Shown here piece after piece: positions 1 through 9,494 of a stretch of DNA of 64,000 bases; position 1 is the stretch's first letter, and each line of letters starts with the position of its first letter. The notes below the pieces were generated by a model, which did no database searches, was not told the origin of the DNA, and saw nothing but the letters and a program-made list of their open reading frames with translations. Made by a program: the position numbers and the translations under genes. The DNA comes from Bog-793 sp963803025 (GTDB lineage Bacteria; Actinomycetota; Acidimicrobiia; Acidimicrobiales; Bog-793): NCBI GenBank assembly GCA_963803025.1, contig CAWDKZ010000004.1, positions 1 through 64,000 of the forward strand. Reading direction: 5' to 3'.

Positions 1-578
1 GGATCGCCCGGCACGGCGAAGCGCCAGGGAAGGAGCACCGCCTCGCCGACCCGCGCCGAGAGCCCGACCCGGCTCCCGCACCACGGATCGCGTGGGGGCG
101 GGGTCCCGTCGTCGAGGAGGGCAGGGCCCGCATCCCCGGTGACGAGGTCCGCGCCGTCGTCGGCGCGATCGATGCCGAGCGCCTGGCACAACCTGGCCGG
201 CCCCGAGCAGAGCTCGGCGTCCCCGCCGCGCCCACCGCGCCGCCGCCGCATCGCGGCGAGACCCGCGAGGGGCGCGAGTGCCCTGATGAGCACGGCGCGG
301 GCGACACCCACCTCGGCGCAGACGACGTTGGCGCAGTGGTGCATCCCGTAGGTGAAGTAGACGTAGAGGTGCCCGGGCGGGCCGAACATCGTCGCGTTGC
401 GCGGCGTCCGGCCGCGAAAGGCGTGGCTCGCGGCGTCGAGTTCGCCCCCGTAGGCCTCGACCTCGACGATGCGCCCGGCGGCGCCCCGCCCGACGAGGAC
501 GAGGTTGAGCAGCTCCGGTGCGACGAGAACTGAATCGCGCGCGAAGAACTCCCTGGTCAACCGGCGCGGCTCGGCCAC
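1..578 (-). CDS. mpg: 3-methyladenine DNA glycosylase (Mpg/AAG family), 3' end cut by window edge
   Basis: Removes alkylated purines from DNA in base excision repair. The minus-strand translation contains the family's conserved core: RIVEVEAYGG, DAASHAFRGRTPRN, MFGPPGHLYVYFTYGMHHC and, near the end, DPWCGSRVGL. About 192 codons are visible before the edge; the family is usually about 190-210 residues, so little is missing. I chose the GTG at 578 because it lies four bases after the argH stop and keeps the conserved LTREFFARD start. It appears to be the last gene of the arginine transcription unit, with no functional link to it. The fold and motifs are unambiguous; only the carboxy terminus is unseen. 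Confidence 0.9.
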   Translation of the reverse strand, partial: MAEPRRLTREFFARDSVLVAPELLNLVLVGRGAAGRIVEVEAYGGELDAASHAFRGRTPRNATMFGPPGHLYVYFTYGMHHCANVVCAEVGVARAVLIRALAPLAGLAAMRRRRGGRGGDAELCSGPARLCQALGIDRADDGADLVTGDAGPALLDDGTPPPRDPWCGSRVGLSARVGEAVLLPWRFAVPGD

Positions 579-581
579 CGG

Positions 582-1979
582 TCAGCGGCTCGGCCGGCTG
601 ATCTCCTCGAGGCGCGTCCGGTCAGCCCGCAGCCGGTCGGCGAAGCGCCCGAGTTGATCCGTGACGTCGCCGCGCCCGGCGGGGCCCGCCTTCGGCCAGG
701 TCGTGGCGCCTACCTCCGGCGTGACAACCGGCACGGCGTTCCTCCCGAGCGCGGGCTCGGCGAGGACCAGCTCGGCGAGCGACTTGGATTCCTCGAGCGA
801 GCGGCGCACGAGTTTCCCGACGAGCCCGTGGGCGCGGCGGAACGGCATCCCCCGCTCGACCAGCCACTCGGCGAGGTCGACGGCGAACAGCGCCGGATCG
901 GCGGCGGCCCTGCCCATCGCCTCCTCGTCGAACTGGACCGTGTCGACGAGCCCGCGTACGGCGCGCAGGGCGCGGGCGACCTGTTCGAACGCGTCGAAGA
1001 GCGGCTCCTTGTCCTCCTGCAGGTCACGGTTGTAGGCGAAAGGCAAGCCCTTCAGGGTCGCGAGGAACCCCGCAAGGTGGCCGATCAGCCGGCCGGCCTT
1101 GGCCCGCGCGAGCTCGGCGATGTCGGGGTTCTTCTTCTGGGGCAGCATCGAGCTCCCCGTCGACCAGGCATCGTCGAGCCGGTAGAAGCCGAACTCGATC
1201 GTCGAGAAAACGACGAACTCCTCACCGAGGCGGGAGAGGTGCACGCCGACGAGGGCGAGGTCGAAAAGCGTCTCGGCGACGAAGTCGCGGTCGGCGACGG
1301 CGTCGAGCGAGTTCTCGAAGCGCCCGGCAAAACCGAGCTCGCCGGCGACCCAGTCGGGGTCGAGGAGCAGCGAGGAGCCGGCGAGCGCGCCGGCGCCGAG
1401 CGGTGACACGTCGAGCCGACGCCGGGTGTCGATCAGCCGGTCGACGTCACGGGTGAGCGCCCAGCCGTGCGCGAGCAGTTGGCTGGTGAGCGCCACGGGC
1501 TGGGCCCGCTGGAGGTGGGTGTACCCCGGGAGCGCGACCCCCTCGGCGCGGGCAGCACGTCCGCGGAGGGTCTCGCACAGATCGAGCAGCAAACCGGCGA
1601 CCTCGTCGATCCGCCGACGCGTGTACAGCCGCAGGGCGGTCGCCACCTCGTCGTTGCGGCTCCTCGCCGTGTGGAGCTTGGCACCGGCCTCGCCGGCGAG
1701 CTCGGTGACGCGCCGTTCGATCGCCGTGTGGATGTCCTCGTCACCCGCGGCGAACTCGAACCGTCCGGAGGAGAACTCCGCCCGAACCTGGTCGAGCGCC
1801 GCGAGCAACTTGGCCACGTCGACGTCGTCGAGGACGCCCGTGTGTCCGAGACCCCGCACGTGCGCGACCGAACCGTCGAGGTCGTCGCGCCAAAGCTCCC
1901 GGTCGAACGAGATGCTCTCGGTGAACGCCATCATCGCCTGGGCGGGCGGCGTCTTCATCCGTTTCGACCAGAGCGTCAC
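582..1979 (-). CDS. argH: Argininosuccinate lyase
   Basis: Splits argininosuccinate into arginine and fumarate, the last step of arginine synthesis; cytoplasmic homotetramer of the fumarase/aspartase superfamily. The 465-residue product has the superfamily signature GSSMLPQKKNPD, the amino-terminal TARSRNDEV active-site loop and GYTHLQRAQP. Length is normal for the family. Start taken at GTG 1979, two bases after the argG stop, giving the amino terminus VTLWSKRMKTPPAQ. It is the last arg gene of the argCJBDFRGH operon. Confidence 0.96.
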   Translation of the reverse strand: MTLWSKRMKTPPAQAMMAFTESISFDRELWRDDLDGSVAHVRGLGHTGVLDDVDVAKLLAALDQVRAEFSSGRFEFAAGDEDIHTAIERRVTELAGEAGAKLHTARSRNDEVATALRLYTRRRIDEVAGLLLDLCETLRGRAARAEGVALPGYTHLQRAQPVALTSQLLAHGWALTRDVDRLIDTRRRLDVSPLGAGALAGSSLLLDPDWVAGELGFAGRFENSLDAVADRDFVAETLFDLALVGVHLSRLGEEFVVFSTIEFGFYRLDDAWSTGSSMLPQKKNPDIAELARAKAGRLIGHLAGFLATLKGLPFAYNRDLQEDKEPLFDAFEQVARALRAVRGLVDTVQFDEEAMGRAAADPALFAVDLAEWLVERGMPFRRAHGLVGKLVRRSLEESKSLAELVLAEPALGRNAVPVVTPEVGATTWPKAGPAGRGDVTDQLGRFADRLRADRTRLEEISRPSR

Positions 1980-1981
1980 GG

Positions 1982-3187
1982 TCAGCCCTCCCCGGCGTCC
2001 GCCGCAGCCTGTCGGCTCGCCCAGGTCTTGATGCCTAAACCGTAGATGCGGATGAAGCCCTCGGCGTCCTCGTGGCGGAAGGCGTCGGCGGCATCGTAGG
2101 TGGCGAGCCCGTAGTCGTACAGACCGACCCGGCTGCGCCGGCCGACGACGGCGACGTGGCCCCCGGGCGCAAACCGCAGCCGGACCTCGCCCGTGACGTG
2201 GCGCTGGGTCGAGGCGACGAACGCCGAGAGGGCCTCGCGCAGAGGAGAGAACCACATCCCGTCGTAGACGAGCTCCGCGAAACGCGGCTCGAGCCGCGCC
2301 TTTTCGTGGGAAAGGTCGCGCTCGAGGGTCAGGCCCTCGAGGTCGGCGTGCGCGAACACGAGCGCGAGCGACGCCGGGCACTCGTAGATCTCCCGGCTCT
2401 TGATCCCGACCCGGCGGTTCTCCACCATGTCGATGCGTCCGAACCCCGAGTCCCCGGCGATCCGGCCGAGCTTGTCGATGAGCTCGACGAGCGGCAGGAG
2501 CTTCCCGTCGAGAGAGACCGGCACTCCCGACGTGAAGCCGATCGTCACCTCGACCGGCTCGGTCGACTTCGGCACGGTGAGGGTGAACATGTCCTCGACC
2601 GGCGCGACCCACGGATCCTCGATCGCCCCGCACTCGATGGCGCGGCCCCAGAGGTTCTCGTCGATCGAGTAGATCTTCTCCTTGCTCGCCTCGACGGGGA
2701 TGTCATGGCGCCGGGCGTAGTCGACGGTCTCTTCGCGGGTCATCTTCCATTCGCGCGCCGGGGCCACGATCTCGAGCTCCGGCGCCAAGGCCCGCGTCCC
2801 CACCTCGAAACGCACCTGGTCGTTGCCTTTGCCGGTGCAGCCGTGAGCGACCACGGTGGCGCCGTGGCGGCGCGCCTGCGCGACGAGGTGCCACACGATG
2901 ACCGGGCGCGAGAGCGCCGACACGAGCGGGTACCGACCCTCGTAGAGCGCGTTCGCCTGCAGGGCCGGCAGCGCGTAGTCCTCGGCGAACTCGGCACGGG
3001 CGTCGATGACGACCGCCTCGACCGCCCCCGCCCCGAGGGCGCGCTGGCGGATCGTCTCGAAATCCCCGCCCTGGCCGACGTCGACGGCAACCGCCACGAC
3101 CTCGTAGCCGCGTTCGGTCCCGAGCCAGTGCACCGCAGCCGACGTGTCGAGCCCACCCGAATAGGCGAGCACCACCCGTGTCTTCAC
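1982..3187 (-). CDS. argG: Argininosuccinate synthase
   Basis: Joins citrulline and aspartate using ATP to give argininosuccinate. The 401-residue protein opens with the PP-loop ATP-binding motif LAYSGGLDTS and carries GCTGKGNDQVRFE and SIDENLWGRAIECG, all typical of ArgG. The GTG start at 3187 overlaps the argR stop (GTGA), so translation is probably coupled. Length matches the family (about 400). Confidence 0.97.
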   Translation of the reverse strand: MKTRVVLAYSGGLDTSAAVHWLGTERGYEVVAVAVDVGQGGDFETIRQRALGAGAVEAVVIDARAEFAEDYALPALQANALYEGRYPLVSALSRPVIVWHLVAQARRHGATVVAHGCTGKGNDQVRFEVGTRALAPELEIVAPAREWKMTREETVDYARRHDIPVEASKEKIYSIDENLWGRAIECGAIEDPWVAPVEDMFTLTVPKSTEPVEVTIGFTSGVPVSLDGKLLPLVELIDKLGRIAGDSGFGRIDMVENRRVGIKSREIYECPASLALVFAHADLEGLTLERDLSHEKARLEPRFAELVYDGMWFSPLREALSAFVASTQRHVTGEVRLRFAPGGHVAVVGRRSRVGLYDYGLATYDAADAFRHEDAEGFIRIYGLGIKTWASRQAAADAGEG

Positions 3188-3711
3188 CTTTCGCCCTCTT
3201 CCTCCGGCACTGCCGGTCCTTGCGATGCACTCGACTGCGAACGCCCGGCGAGCCGGCCGATCAGGCCGGCGAGGGCCGCTCCCCCGGCGTCCTCGTCGGC
3301 GACGACGAGGACGGTGTCGTCTCCCGCCACGGTACCGACCACGCCGTCCAGGCGGGAGCGATCGAGCGCCGAGGCGACGACGTGGGCCGAACCCGGTGGC
3401 GTTCGCACGACGACGAGGTTCGCCGAGGAGGAGATCTCGACGACCCACTCGCCGAGCACCCGCCGGAGGTGCTCGATCGGCGTCTGCTGGGCCTGCGGCA
3501 GCTCGGCGACGGCGTAGACCGGGTGGTCGACACCGGGCATGCGCACCTTCAGCGCGCCCAGCTCCTCGAGATCACGCGAGATCGTCGCCTGGGTCGCGTC
3601 GACGCCCTCCTCGACGAGCAGCCCCACGAGCTGGGACTGGCTCGTGACCGCGTTGTCGGCGAGCAGGCGCGCGATGAGGTGCTGGCGGCGGCCCTTCGCC
3701 ACGCGGCTCAT
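3184..3711 (-). CDS. argR: Arginine repressor
   Basis: Arginine-dependent transcriptional regulator of the arginine genes. The 175-residue product has the amino-terminal winged helix (RVAKGRRQHLIARLLADN, VDATQATISRDLEELG) and the carboxy-terminal hexamerization and arginine-binding domain, including VVGTVAGDDTVLVVADE. ATG at 3711 overlaps the argF stop (ATGA). Placement inside the biosynthetic operon between argF and argG implies autoregulation from the argC promoter. A possible operator is annotated at 8891-8906. Confidence 0.95.
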   Translation of the reverse strand: MSRVAKGRRQHLIARLLADNAVTSQSQLVGLLVEEGVDATQATISRDLEELGALKVRMPGVDHPVYAVAELPQAQQTPIEHLRRVLGEWVVEISSSANLVVVRTPPGSAHVVASALDRSRLDGVVGTVAGDDTVLVVADEDAGGAALAGLIGRLAGRSQSSASQGPAVPEEEGER

Positions 3712-4631
3712 CGGGCCGATCCGCCGGCCGACTGGACGAGGAACGAGAAGAGCCCGCGCATCGCGTGCCTGCGATTCGCCGCCTGCAACCAGACCCGGCT
3801 GCGCGGTCCTTCGAGCACATCGACCGAGATCTCCTCGCCGCGGTGGGCGGGCAGGCAGTGCAACACGATCGCCCCCGGGGCCGCCCGGGCGACGAGCGCT
3901 GCGTCGACCGCGAAGCCGGCGAACGCGGCCCGTTTCGCCGCCGCCTCCGCCTTGTCGGCCATCGACACCCACACGTCGGTGTAGACGACGTCGGCGCCGC
4001 CGACCGCCTCGACGGGGTCGTCGGTGATCTCGACGACGCCACCCTCGGCGCGCGCCGCCTCGACGAATTCCCGGTCGCACTGGTAGCCGGGCGGCGACGC
4101 GACCGTGACCGCCGCGCCGAGGGCGACGCAGGCGGCGGTGAGCGAGCGGCAGACGTTGTTGGCGTCGCCGATGAAGGCGACCTTCTTGCCTTCGAGTGCT
4201 CCGAGGCACTGCCGGATCGTGAGCAGATCGCCGAGCGCCTGGGTGGGATGCGCCCGGTCGGAAAGCAGATTGACGACGGGGACCTCCGCTCCCGCCCCCG
4301 CGAGCGCGGTCACGGCGCGCCCGAGTGTCCGGTGATCGGCGACACGGGCGGCGATGAGCGCGTGGTAGCAGGCGAGGGTGCGCGCCACGTCCTCGACCGA
4401 CTCGCGCACGTCGAACCCGATCTCCTCGCCCCGGATCGTCACCGGGTGGCCGCCGAGGTCGACGACGGCCATCTCGGCGGCGTTGCGGGTCCGGGCCGAG
4501 GGGAACTCGAAGACGAGCGCGACCCCACGCCCCTCGAGGGCTCGCGGCAGACGCGGACGCTCGGAAAGATCCAACACGGTCGCGATCTCCGCCGGCGACA
4601 GATCCGAGACGACCAGCACGTTGCGCGTCAC
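3708..4631 (-). CDS. argF: Ornithine carbamoyltransferase
   Basis: Forms citrulline from ornithine and carbamoyl phosphate. The 307-residue protein has the carbamoyl-phosphate motif SARTRN, HPTQALGDLLT, and the ornithine-side HCLPAHRGEE loop near the carboxy end. SMADKAE is present in the region that normally binds ornithine. GTG at 4631 overlaps the argD stop (GTGA) and keeps the family-typical short amino terminus before LSPAEI. Length is typical. Confidence 0.96.
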   Translation of the reverse strand: MTRNVLVVSDLSPAEIATVLDLSERPRLPRALEGRGVALVFEFPSARTRNAAEMAVVDLGGHPVTIRGEEIGFDVRESVEDVARTLACYHALIAARVADHRTLGRAVTALAGAGAEVPVVNLLSDRAHPTQALGDLLTIRQCLGALEGKKVAFIGDANNVCRSLTAACVALGAAVTVASPPGYQCDREFVEAARAEGGVVEITDDPVEAVGGADVVYTDVWVSMADKAEAAAKRAAFAGFAVDAALVARAAPGAIVLHCLPAHRGEEISVDVLEGPRSRVWLQAANRRHAMRGLFSFLVQSAGGSAR

Positions 4632-5827
4632 GACCTCGAGCCTTCCTCTCCCCTCTTGCGACCCCCCGCTCGTGCCCGCGCGATCGCCACGGCGAGCAAC
4701 CCGGCCGCCTCGTCGCAGTCCTCCGCCGAGACGACGAAAGGCGGCATGAGACGGATCACGCCGGGCACCGGTGCGTTGACGACGAGCCCGGCACGCAGCG
4801 CCTCGGTGAAGACGGCCCGCGAGTCGATGCCGTCCTCGAGCACGACCCCCAGCAAGAACCCCGAGCCGCGCACCGCCGCGACGCCGTCGATCCTCCTGAG
4901 CGTCGTCTCGAGCCGCCCGCCGAGCTCCACCGCGATGGCGGGGGCGTCGATCGCGACGAGTCGCGCGAGCGTCGCCCGGGCCGCGGCCATCGCGAGCGGC
5001 TGTCCACCGAAGGTCGAGCCGTGGTCCCCCGGTCGGAACGCCCGGGCGACCTCGGCGCGCGCCCAGCAGGCGCCGACGGGCACGCCGTTGCCGAGGGCCT
5101 TGGCGATCGTCACGATGTCCGGCACGATTCCCTCGTGCTGGAAGGCGAACCACCGCCCCGTGCGGCCGAGCCCGGTCTGGATCTCGTCGACGATCAAGAG
5201 CAGCCTGAGCTCGTCACAGATCGCCCGCGCCGCGGCGAGGTAGCCCCGCGGTGGCGGCACGACGCCGGACTCGCCGAGGATCGGCTCGAGGAGCACGGCG
5301 GCGACGCTTCCGGGATCGATCGCCCGCAGCGCCGCTGGGTCGCCGTAGGGGATGTGACTGAATCCCTCCGGCAACGGCAGGAACGCCTCGTGCTTGGCGG
5401 GCTGTCCCGTCGCGTGCAGCGTCGCGAGCGTCCGCCCGTGGAAGGACCCGAAGGCGGACACGACCCCGTGGCGGCCGCGCCCCCCGTAGCGACGCGCGAG
5501 CTTGATCGCGCACTCGTTCGCCTCCGCCCCCGAGTTGGCGAAGAACACCTGGCCGCCGAGCGGGCTCCCGTCGCCGACCAGCCAATCGAGCCGGGCCGCC
5601 ACCTCTTCGTTGAACTCGTTGCCGAAGATGTTCGAGACGTGGAGCAACCGGGCTGCCTGGGCCGAGACCGCGGCGCCGACGACCGGGTCGGCGTGGCCGA
5701 GCGAGGTGACCCCGAGGCCCGAGAGGAAGTCAAGGTACGAGCGCCCCGCGTCGTCGACGAGCCGACAACCGTGCCCGGAGACGAACCGCACGGTCGGTTC
5801 CCGGTAGGTCGGCATGAGGTGCGTCAC
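4628..5827 (-). CDS. argD: Acetylornithine aminotransferase
   Basis: PLP-dependent class III aminotransferase that converts N-acetylglutamate semialdehyde to N-acetylornithine. Visible motifs: NSGAEANECAIKLAR, SFHGRT, the cofactor-binding VDEIQTGLGRTG, and the catalytic lysine in TIAKALGNGVPVGA. Length 399 residues is typical. ATG at 5827 overlaps the argB stop. It may also act in lysine synthesis, as ArgD often does; that part is family knowledge. Confidence 0.96.
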   Translation of the reverse strand: MTHLMPTYREPTVRFVSGHGCRLVDDAGRSYLDFLSGLGVTSLGHADPVVGAAVSAQAARLLHVSNIFGNEFNEEVAARLDWLVGDGSPLGGQVFFANSGAEANECAIKLARRYGGRGRHGVVSAFGSFHGRTLATLHATGQPAKHEAFLPLPEGFSHIPYGDPAALRAIDPGSVAAVLLEPILGESGVVPPPRGYLAAARAICDELRLLLIVDEIQTGLGRTGRWFAFQHEGIVPDIVTIAKALGNGVPVGACWARAEVARAFRPGDHGSTFGGQPLAMAAARATLARLVAIDAPAIAVELGGRLETTLRRIDGVAAVRGSGFLLGVVLEDGIDSRAVFTEALRAGLVVNAPVPGVIRLMPPFVVSAEDCDEAAGLLAVAIARARAGGRKRGEEGSRS

Positions 5828-6708
5828 GACCCCACCACCATCGTGCCGACGCCGGATTCGGTGAAGAGTTCCAGCAACAGCGCGTGCTCGATCCGGCCGT
5901 CGAGGATGTGACCGGCCTCGACGCCGTGCCGCACCGCGCGGGCACAGGCGCGCGCCTTCGGGATCATGCCCCCTACGATGCCGCCCCGCTCGACGAGCGC
6001 CTCGAGGGCGTCGGCGGTGGTCGTCGACAACACGGTCGACGGGTCCTCGGCCCGGCTGCGCACACCGCTCACGTCGGTGAGGAAGATGAGGCGGCGCGCG
6101 CCGAGCGATTCGGCGATGGCGCCCGCGACGGCGTCGGCGTTGATGTTGTAGGCCTGGCCGCTCGCGTCGGGGGCGATGGTCGCGACCACCGGGACGAGGC
6201 CCTCCGCCAGCAGGTGGCGTAGCAGCACCGGGTCGACCGACTCGACGTCGCCGACGTAGCCGAGCGAGGGATCGCGCTCGACGGCGGTGATGAACCCCCC
6301 GTCCTCGCCCGACAGCCCGACGGCGACGGGGGCGTGCACGTTGAGGGCGCCGACGATCTCGCGGTTCACCTTGCCGACGAGCACCATGCGCGCGATCTCG
6401 AGGGTCTCGGCGTCAGTGACCCGCTGTCCGTCGCGGAACTCCGGCGTCTTGCCGAGCCGCTCCATCAACGCGCCGATCTGCGGGCCGCCCCCGTGCACGA
6501 CGACGGGGAGCATGCCGACGCTGCGCATCAGGACCACGTCCTGCGCGAACTGGTCGAGGACCGACGGCTCGTCGGGGTCGTCCGGCCGGAGGGTGCTGCC
6601 GCCGAACTTGACGACGATGACCGCGCCCGAGAACCGCCTGATGTACGGGATCGCCTCGGCGAGCGTCGACGCCGTCGTCGCGGCGGCGTGATCCAGCGTG
6701 GCACTCAT
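5824..6708 (-). CDS. argB: Acetylglutamate kinase
   Basis: Phosphorylates N-acetylglutamate, the usual arginine feedback point. The 294-residue amino-acid-kinase fold protein shows VIVVKFGGSTL, VVVHGGGPQIG, INADAVAGAIAE and the late GGMIPKARACARAV motif. Start ATG 6708 overlaps the argJ stop (ATGA). The roughly 25-residue amino-terminal helix before the kinase core fits arginine-inhibited hexameric enzymes; that inhibition is inference. Confidence 0.96.
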   Translation of the reverse strand: MSATLDHAAATTASTLAEAIPYIRRFSGAVIVVKFGGSTLRPDDPDEPSVLDQFAQDVVLMRSVGMLPVVVHGGGPQIGALMERLGKTPEFRDGQRVTDAETLEIARMVLVGKVNREIVGALNVHAPVAVGLSGEDGGFITAVERDPSLGYVGDVESVDPVLLRHLLAEGLVPVVATIAPDASGQAYNINADAVAGAIAESLGARRLIFLTDVSGVRSRAEDPSTVLSTTTADALEALVERGGIVGGMIPKARACARAVRHGVEAGHILDGRIEHALLLELFTESGVGTMVVGS

Positions 6709-7871
6709 GACGTCGCCATGTTCTCGTCGATGTAGCCGTGCCCGAGATCCGTCGTCAACACCGCTGCCGTGCCGTCGCCGAGGCCGAGGTCGCAGGAGAT
6801 CTCGACGTCGCGGCCCGCGAGGTGGGTCGCCACGGCGGCCCGGTCGTGCGCGACGCCGACGCCGGCCTCGACGACCGTCGTCGCGCCGTAGGCGACGCGC
6901 ACGCGGTCCGGCTCGAAGGCCGCCCCCGAAGCGCCGAGCTCGCTCACGATCCGGCCCCAGTACGGGTCGGCGCCGAAGAGCGAGACCTTGACGAGCAGGC
7001 TGCCGGCGACGGCGCGCGCCGCGAGCCGCGCGTCAGCTTCGCTGGCGGCGCCGAGAACCCGGATCTCCGCCACCCTCGTCGCGCCCTCGGAGTCCTCGGC
7101 GAGCTGATGGGCGAGGTCGGCGCAGGCGTCGGCGAGCGTCGCGGCGAGCTCCGCGGCGTCGGCCCGTCCCGCCTTGCCGCTCGCCAGCAGCACGACGGTG
7201 TCGTTCGTCGAGGTGCAGCCGTCGACGATGAGCGCGTTGAAGGAACGGTCGACCACGCGGCGAAGCGCCGCGTCGAGCACCTCGGGCGTGGCGGCCGCGT
7301 CGGTCGTCAGCACGGCGAGCATCGTCGCCATCCGCGGCGCGATCATCCCGGCACCCTTGGCCATCCCCCCGACGCGGAACGTCGCTCCCTCCCGGGTCAC
7401 CTGCTTGGGGTGCGTGTCGGTCGTGAGGATCGCCGTGGCCGCCGCGGTGGCGTCGGCGACGGAGCCACCGCGGCGCGCCACGAGCGCCGGGGCGGCGGCG
7501 GCGATGACGTCGATCGGCAGCGGGTAGCCGATCAGGCCGGTCGAGCAGACGAGGACCTCGACGGCGGCGGCGCCGAGCGGCCGGGCGACGGCGGCGGCCA
7601 TCTGCTCGGCGGCCGCGAGGCCTGCGGCGCCGGTCGCGGCGTTCGCACAGCCGCTGTTGAGCACGATCGCCGCAGCGTGGCCCCGCGTCGCCGCGAGGTG
7701 CCGCCGGCTGACCGTCACCGGGGCGGCGCACGCCTTGTTCGACGTGAAGGTCGCCGCCGCCGCAACCGCGCCGGACGCCGCGGCGACGAGCGCGAGGTCG
7801 GCCGCGCCGCCGGGTTTGACCCCGCTCGCCATCCCCGCGGCGAGAAAGCCGGCAGGCCGGGTCACGCTCAC
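6705..7871 (-). CDS. argJ: Bifunctional glutamate N-acetyltransferase / ornithine acetyltransferase
   Basis: Transfers the acetyl group from acetylornithine to glutamate, and in bifunctional members also makes acetylglutamate from acetyl-CoA. The 388-residue precursor carries KGAGMIAPRMATMLAVLTTDA; the first threonine of the ALTT-like TTD is the expected self-cleavage site that produces the alpha and beta chains. TSNKACAAPV and SGCANAATG are also family motifs. No separate argA or argE is in the window, consistent with a cyclic pathway. Overlaps argC by four bases. Confidence 0.96.
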   Translation of the reverse strand: MSVTRPAGFLAAGMASGVKPGGAADLALVAAASGAVAAAATFTSNKACAAPVTVSRRHLAATRGHAAAIVLNSGCANAATGAAGLAAAEQMAAAVARPLGAAAVEVLVCSTGLIGYPLPIDVIAAAAPALVARRGGSVADATAAATAILTTDTHPKQVTREGATFRVGGMAKGAGMIAPRMATMLAVLTTDAAATPEVLDAALRRVVDRSFNALIVDGCTSTNDTVVLLASGKAGRADAAELAATLADACADLAHQLAEDSEGATRVAEIRVLGAASEADARLAARAVAGSLLVKVSLFGADPYWGRIVSELGASGAAFEPDRVRVAYGATTVVEAGVGVAHDRAAVATHLAGRDVEISCDLGLGDGTAAVLTTDLGHGYIDENMATS

Positions 7872-8881
7872 GGTGTCACCGCCACCCGGGGCAGGCCCGC
7901 CGTCTCGTCGAGGCCGAGCGCGACGTTCGCCGCCTGGATCGCCTGACCGGCGCCGCCCTTGGTGAGGTTGTCGAGCGCGGCGAGCACGATGACGTGGCCG
8001 GTGCGGGCATCGCCGCGTGCGGTGAGGCGCGCCACGTTCGAGGCGTAGGTCTCCCGCGTCGACACCGAGTGCCGGACGACCTCGACGAACGGCTCGCCGG
8101 CGTAACGCTCGGCGAGCACCTCGAGGAGCGCGTCGGTCGAGAGGAGCTGCGTCGATCGCGCGTAGCAGGTGGCGAGGATGCCCCGCGTCATCGGCGCGAG
8201 GTGCGGCGTGAAGAGCACCTCGGCCCCGATCACCTGCTCCATCTCCGGCGTGTGGCGGTGGTCGAGCAGGCCGTAGGCGACGAAGTTCTCGTTCACCGTG
8301 GCGTGGTGCGTCGTCGCCGAGGGCTGTCGCCCCGCCCCCGAGGTGCCGCTCGCCGCGTCGACGATCAGCCCGCGCGACTCGACGAGGCCGGCGGCGACGA
8401 GCGGCGCGAGCGCGAGCGCCGCGGCCGTCACGTAGCAGCCGGGTGCGGCGACGAGCCGCGCCCCGGCGAGCGCGGCGCGGGTGAGCTCCGGCAGGCCGTA
8501 GACCGCGAGCCCGAGGAGTTCAGGCGCGGTGTGGACGAAGCCGTACCAGCGTCCGTAGGCCGCAGGGTCCTTCAGGCGGAAGTCCGCGCCGAGGTCGACG
8601 ACGAGCGGAACCACCTCCATGAGCCCCGGCACGATCGCCTGCGAGCGCCCAGCGGGCACGGCGACGAAGGCGACGTCACAGCCCGCGCACGCCGCCGGGT
8701 CGGTCGGCTTCGTCGTCAGACCCGCGTAGCGCCCGCCGAGGCCCGGGAAGAGTTCGCCGATCGCCGTCCCGGCCGACGCCTCGGCCTGGGCCGCGACGAC
8801 CTCGAGATCGGGATGCGACGACAACAGTCGCAGCAGCTCGGCACCGAGATACCCCGACGCCCCGACGACGGCCGCCCTCAT
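7868..8881 (-). CDS. argC: N-acetyl-gamma-glutamyl-phosphate reductase
   Basis: NADPH-dependent reduction of acetylglutamyl phosphate to the semialdehyde. The 337-residue protein starts MRAAVVGASGYLGAEL (nucleotide-binding loop) and contains the active-site cysteine in AAPGCYVTAAAL. It is the first gene of the arg operon; the start ATG at 8881 lies just inside an AT-rich, promoter-like segment. Confidence 0.96.
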   Translation of the reverse strand: MRAAVVGASGYLGAELLRLLSSHPDLEVVAAQAEASAGTAIGELFPGLGGRYAGLTTKPTDPAACAGCDVAFVAVPAGRSQAIVPGLMEVVPLVVDLGADFRLKDPAAYGRWYGFVHTAPELLGLAVYGLPELTRAALAGARLVAAPGCYVTAAALALAPLVAAGLVESRGLIVDAASGTSGAGRQPSATTHHATVNENFVAYGLLDHRHTPEMEQVIGAEVLFTPHLAPMTRGILATCYARSTQLLSTDALLEVLAERYAGEPFVEVVRHSVSTRETYASNVARLTARGDARTGHVIVLAALDNLTKGGAGQAIQAANVALGLDETAGLPRVAVTP

Positions 8882-8884
8882 GGC

Positions 8885-8912
8885 ATGAACATACTATGAT
8901 CTGTATAGACAT
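8885..8912 (-). promoter_or_regulatory. Candidate promoter/arginine operator upstream of argC
   Basis: A conspicuously AT-rich patch in otherwise GC-rich DNA. On the plus strand 8891-8906 reads ATACTATGATCTGTAT, an imperfect inverted repeat with ATAC/GTAT ends, directly before the argC start. ArgR boxes are AT-rich dyads of about 18 bp, and ArgR is encoded in this operon, so an operator overlapping the promoter is likely. The exact box and -10/-35 assignment are inferred. Confidence 0.4.
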
Positions 8913-8999
8913 GCGAGCTCGGGGCCGGGACGCGCATGACCCTCGCCTCTCAGCGAAGCGAACCGGCGCAGGCGTCGACGAGCCGGCCGCGTCGCGCCG

Positions 9000-9290
9000 G
9001 CACAGGGCGAAGAGGCCGCTCGTCCGTGTCGTGCCGAGCAGGGCCGCGCGGATGCGATGGCGCGTCACGGCGTACGGCCCCGGGGTACGGAGCCGGCGAT
9101 CGCCCTGAAGCGTCGGCGCGAAGCTCCACATGGTGCCGAGCGACAGCCGCGCCCACACCGCGCGAGCGGTCGAAGGGACCAGCGCGACGAGCCCGGACCC
9201 GGACTCACGGGCCTCCGACCACGCGATTCCGCCGGGTCCCGGGGCCGACGAGGACGACGATCGCGACGATGAGCGCCAGCGACCCGGACC
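9000..9290 (-). pseudogene. Decayed isoprenylcysteine carboxyl methyltransferase (ICMT)-like gene
   Basis: Two pieces of an ICMT-type membrane methyltransferase can be read in different minus-strand frames. Near 9277-9236 a membrane-segment-like stretch reads ALIVAIVVLVGPG and then stops. Near 9170-9030 another frame reads SLGTMWSFAPTLQGDRRL followed by RTPGPYAVTRHRI, close to the family core 'L...GPY...RHP.Y'. No frame is intact over the roughly 150-200 residues expected. It looks like a relic with at least one frameshift and a truncated end. The rest of the 8.91-9.49 kb gap shows nothing recognisable. Confidence 0.45.
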
Positions 9291-9494
9291 GACCTCGCGA
9301 CCGCCTGCGGGGGCAGGCGCGGCGTCGCGGAGCGCACCGGCCGTCCAGACGAGCGCGACCGCGCCCCGGCACGCGGCGTCGCCGACGACTTCGGTCGGCC
9401 TGGTCACCTCGGCCCCTGCCGACGTCTCGGCCGCCGCAGGCGGGTGGTCAGCGCGAGGTCCGTTCCGCGCGGACGGAATCCCGCGCGAGGGCGC

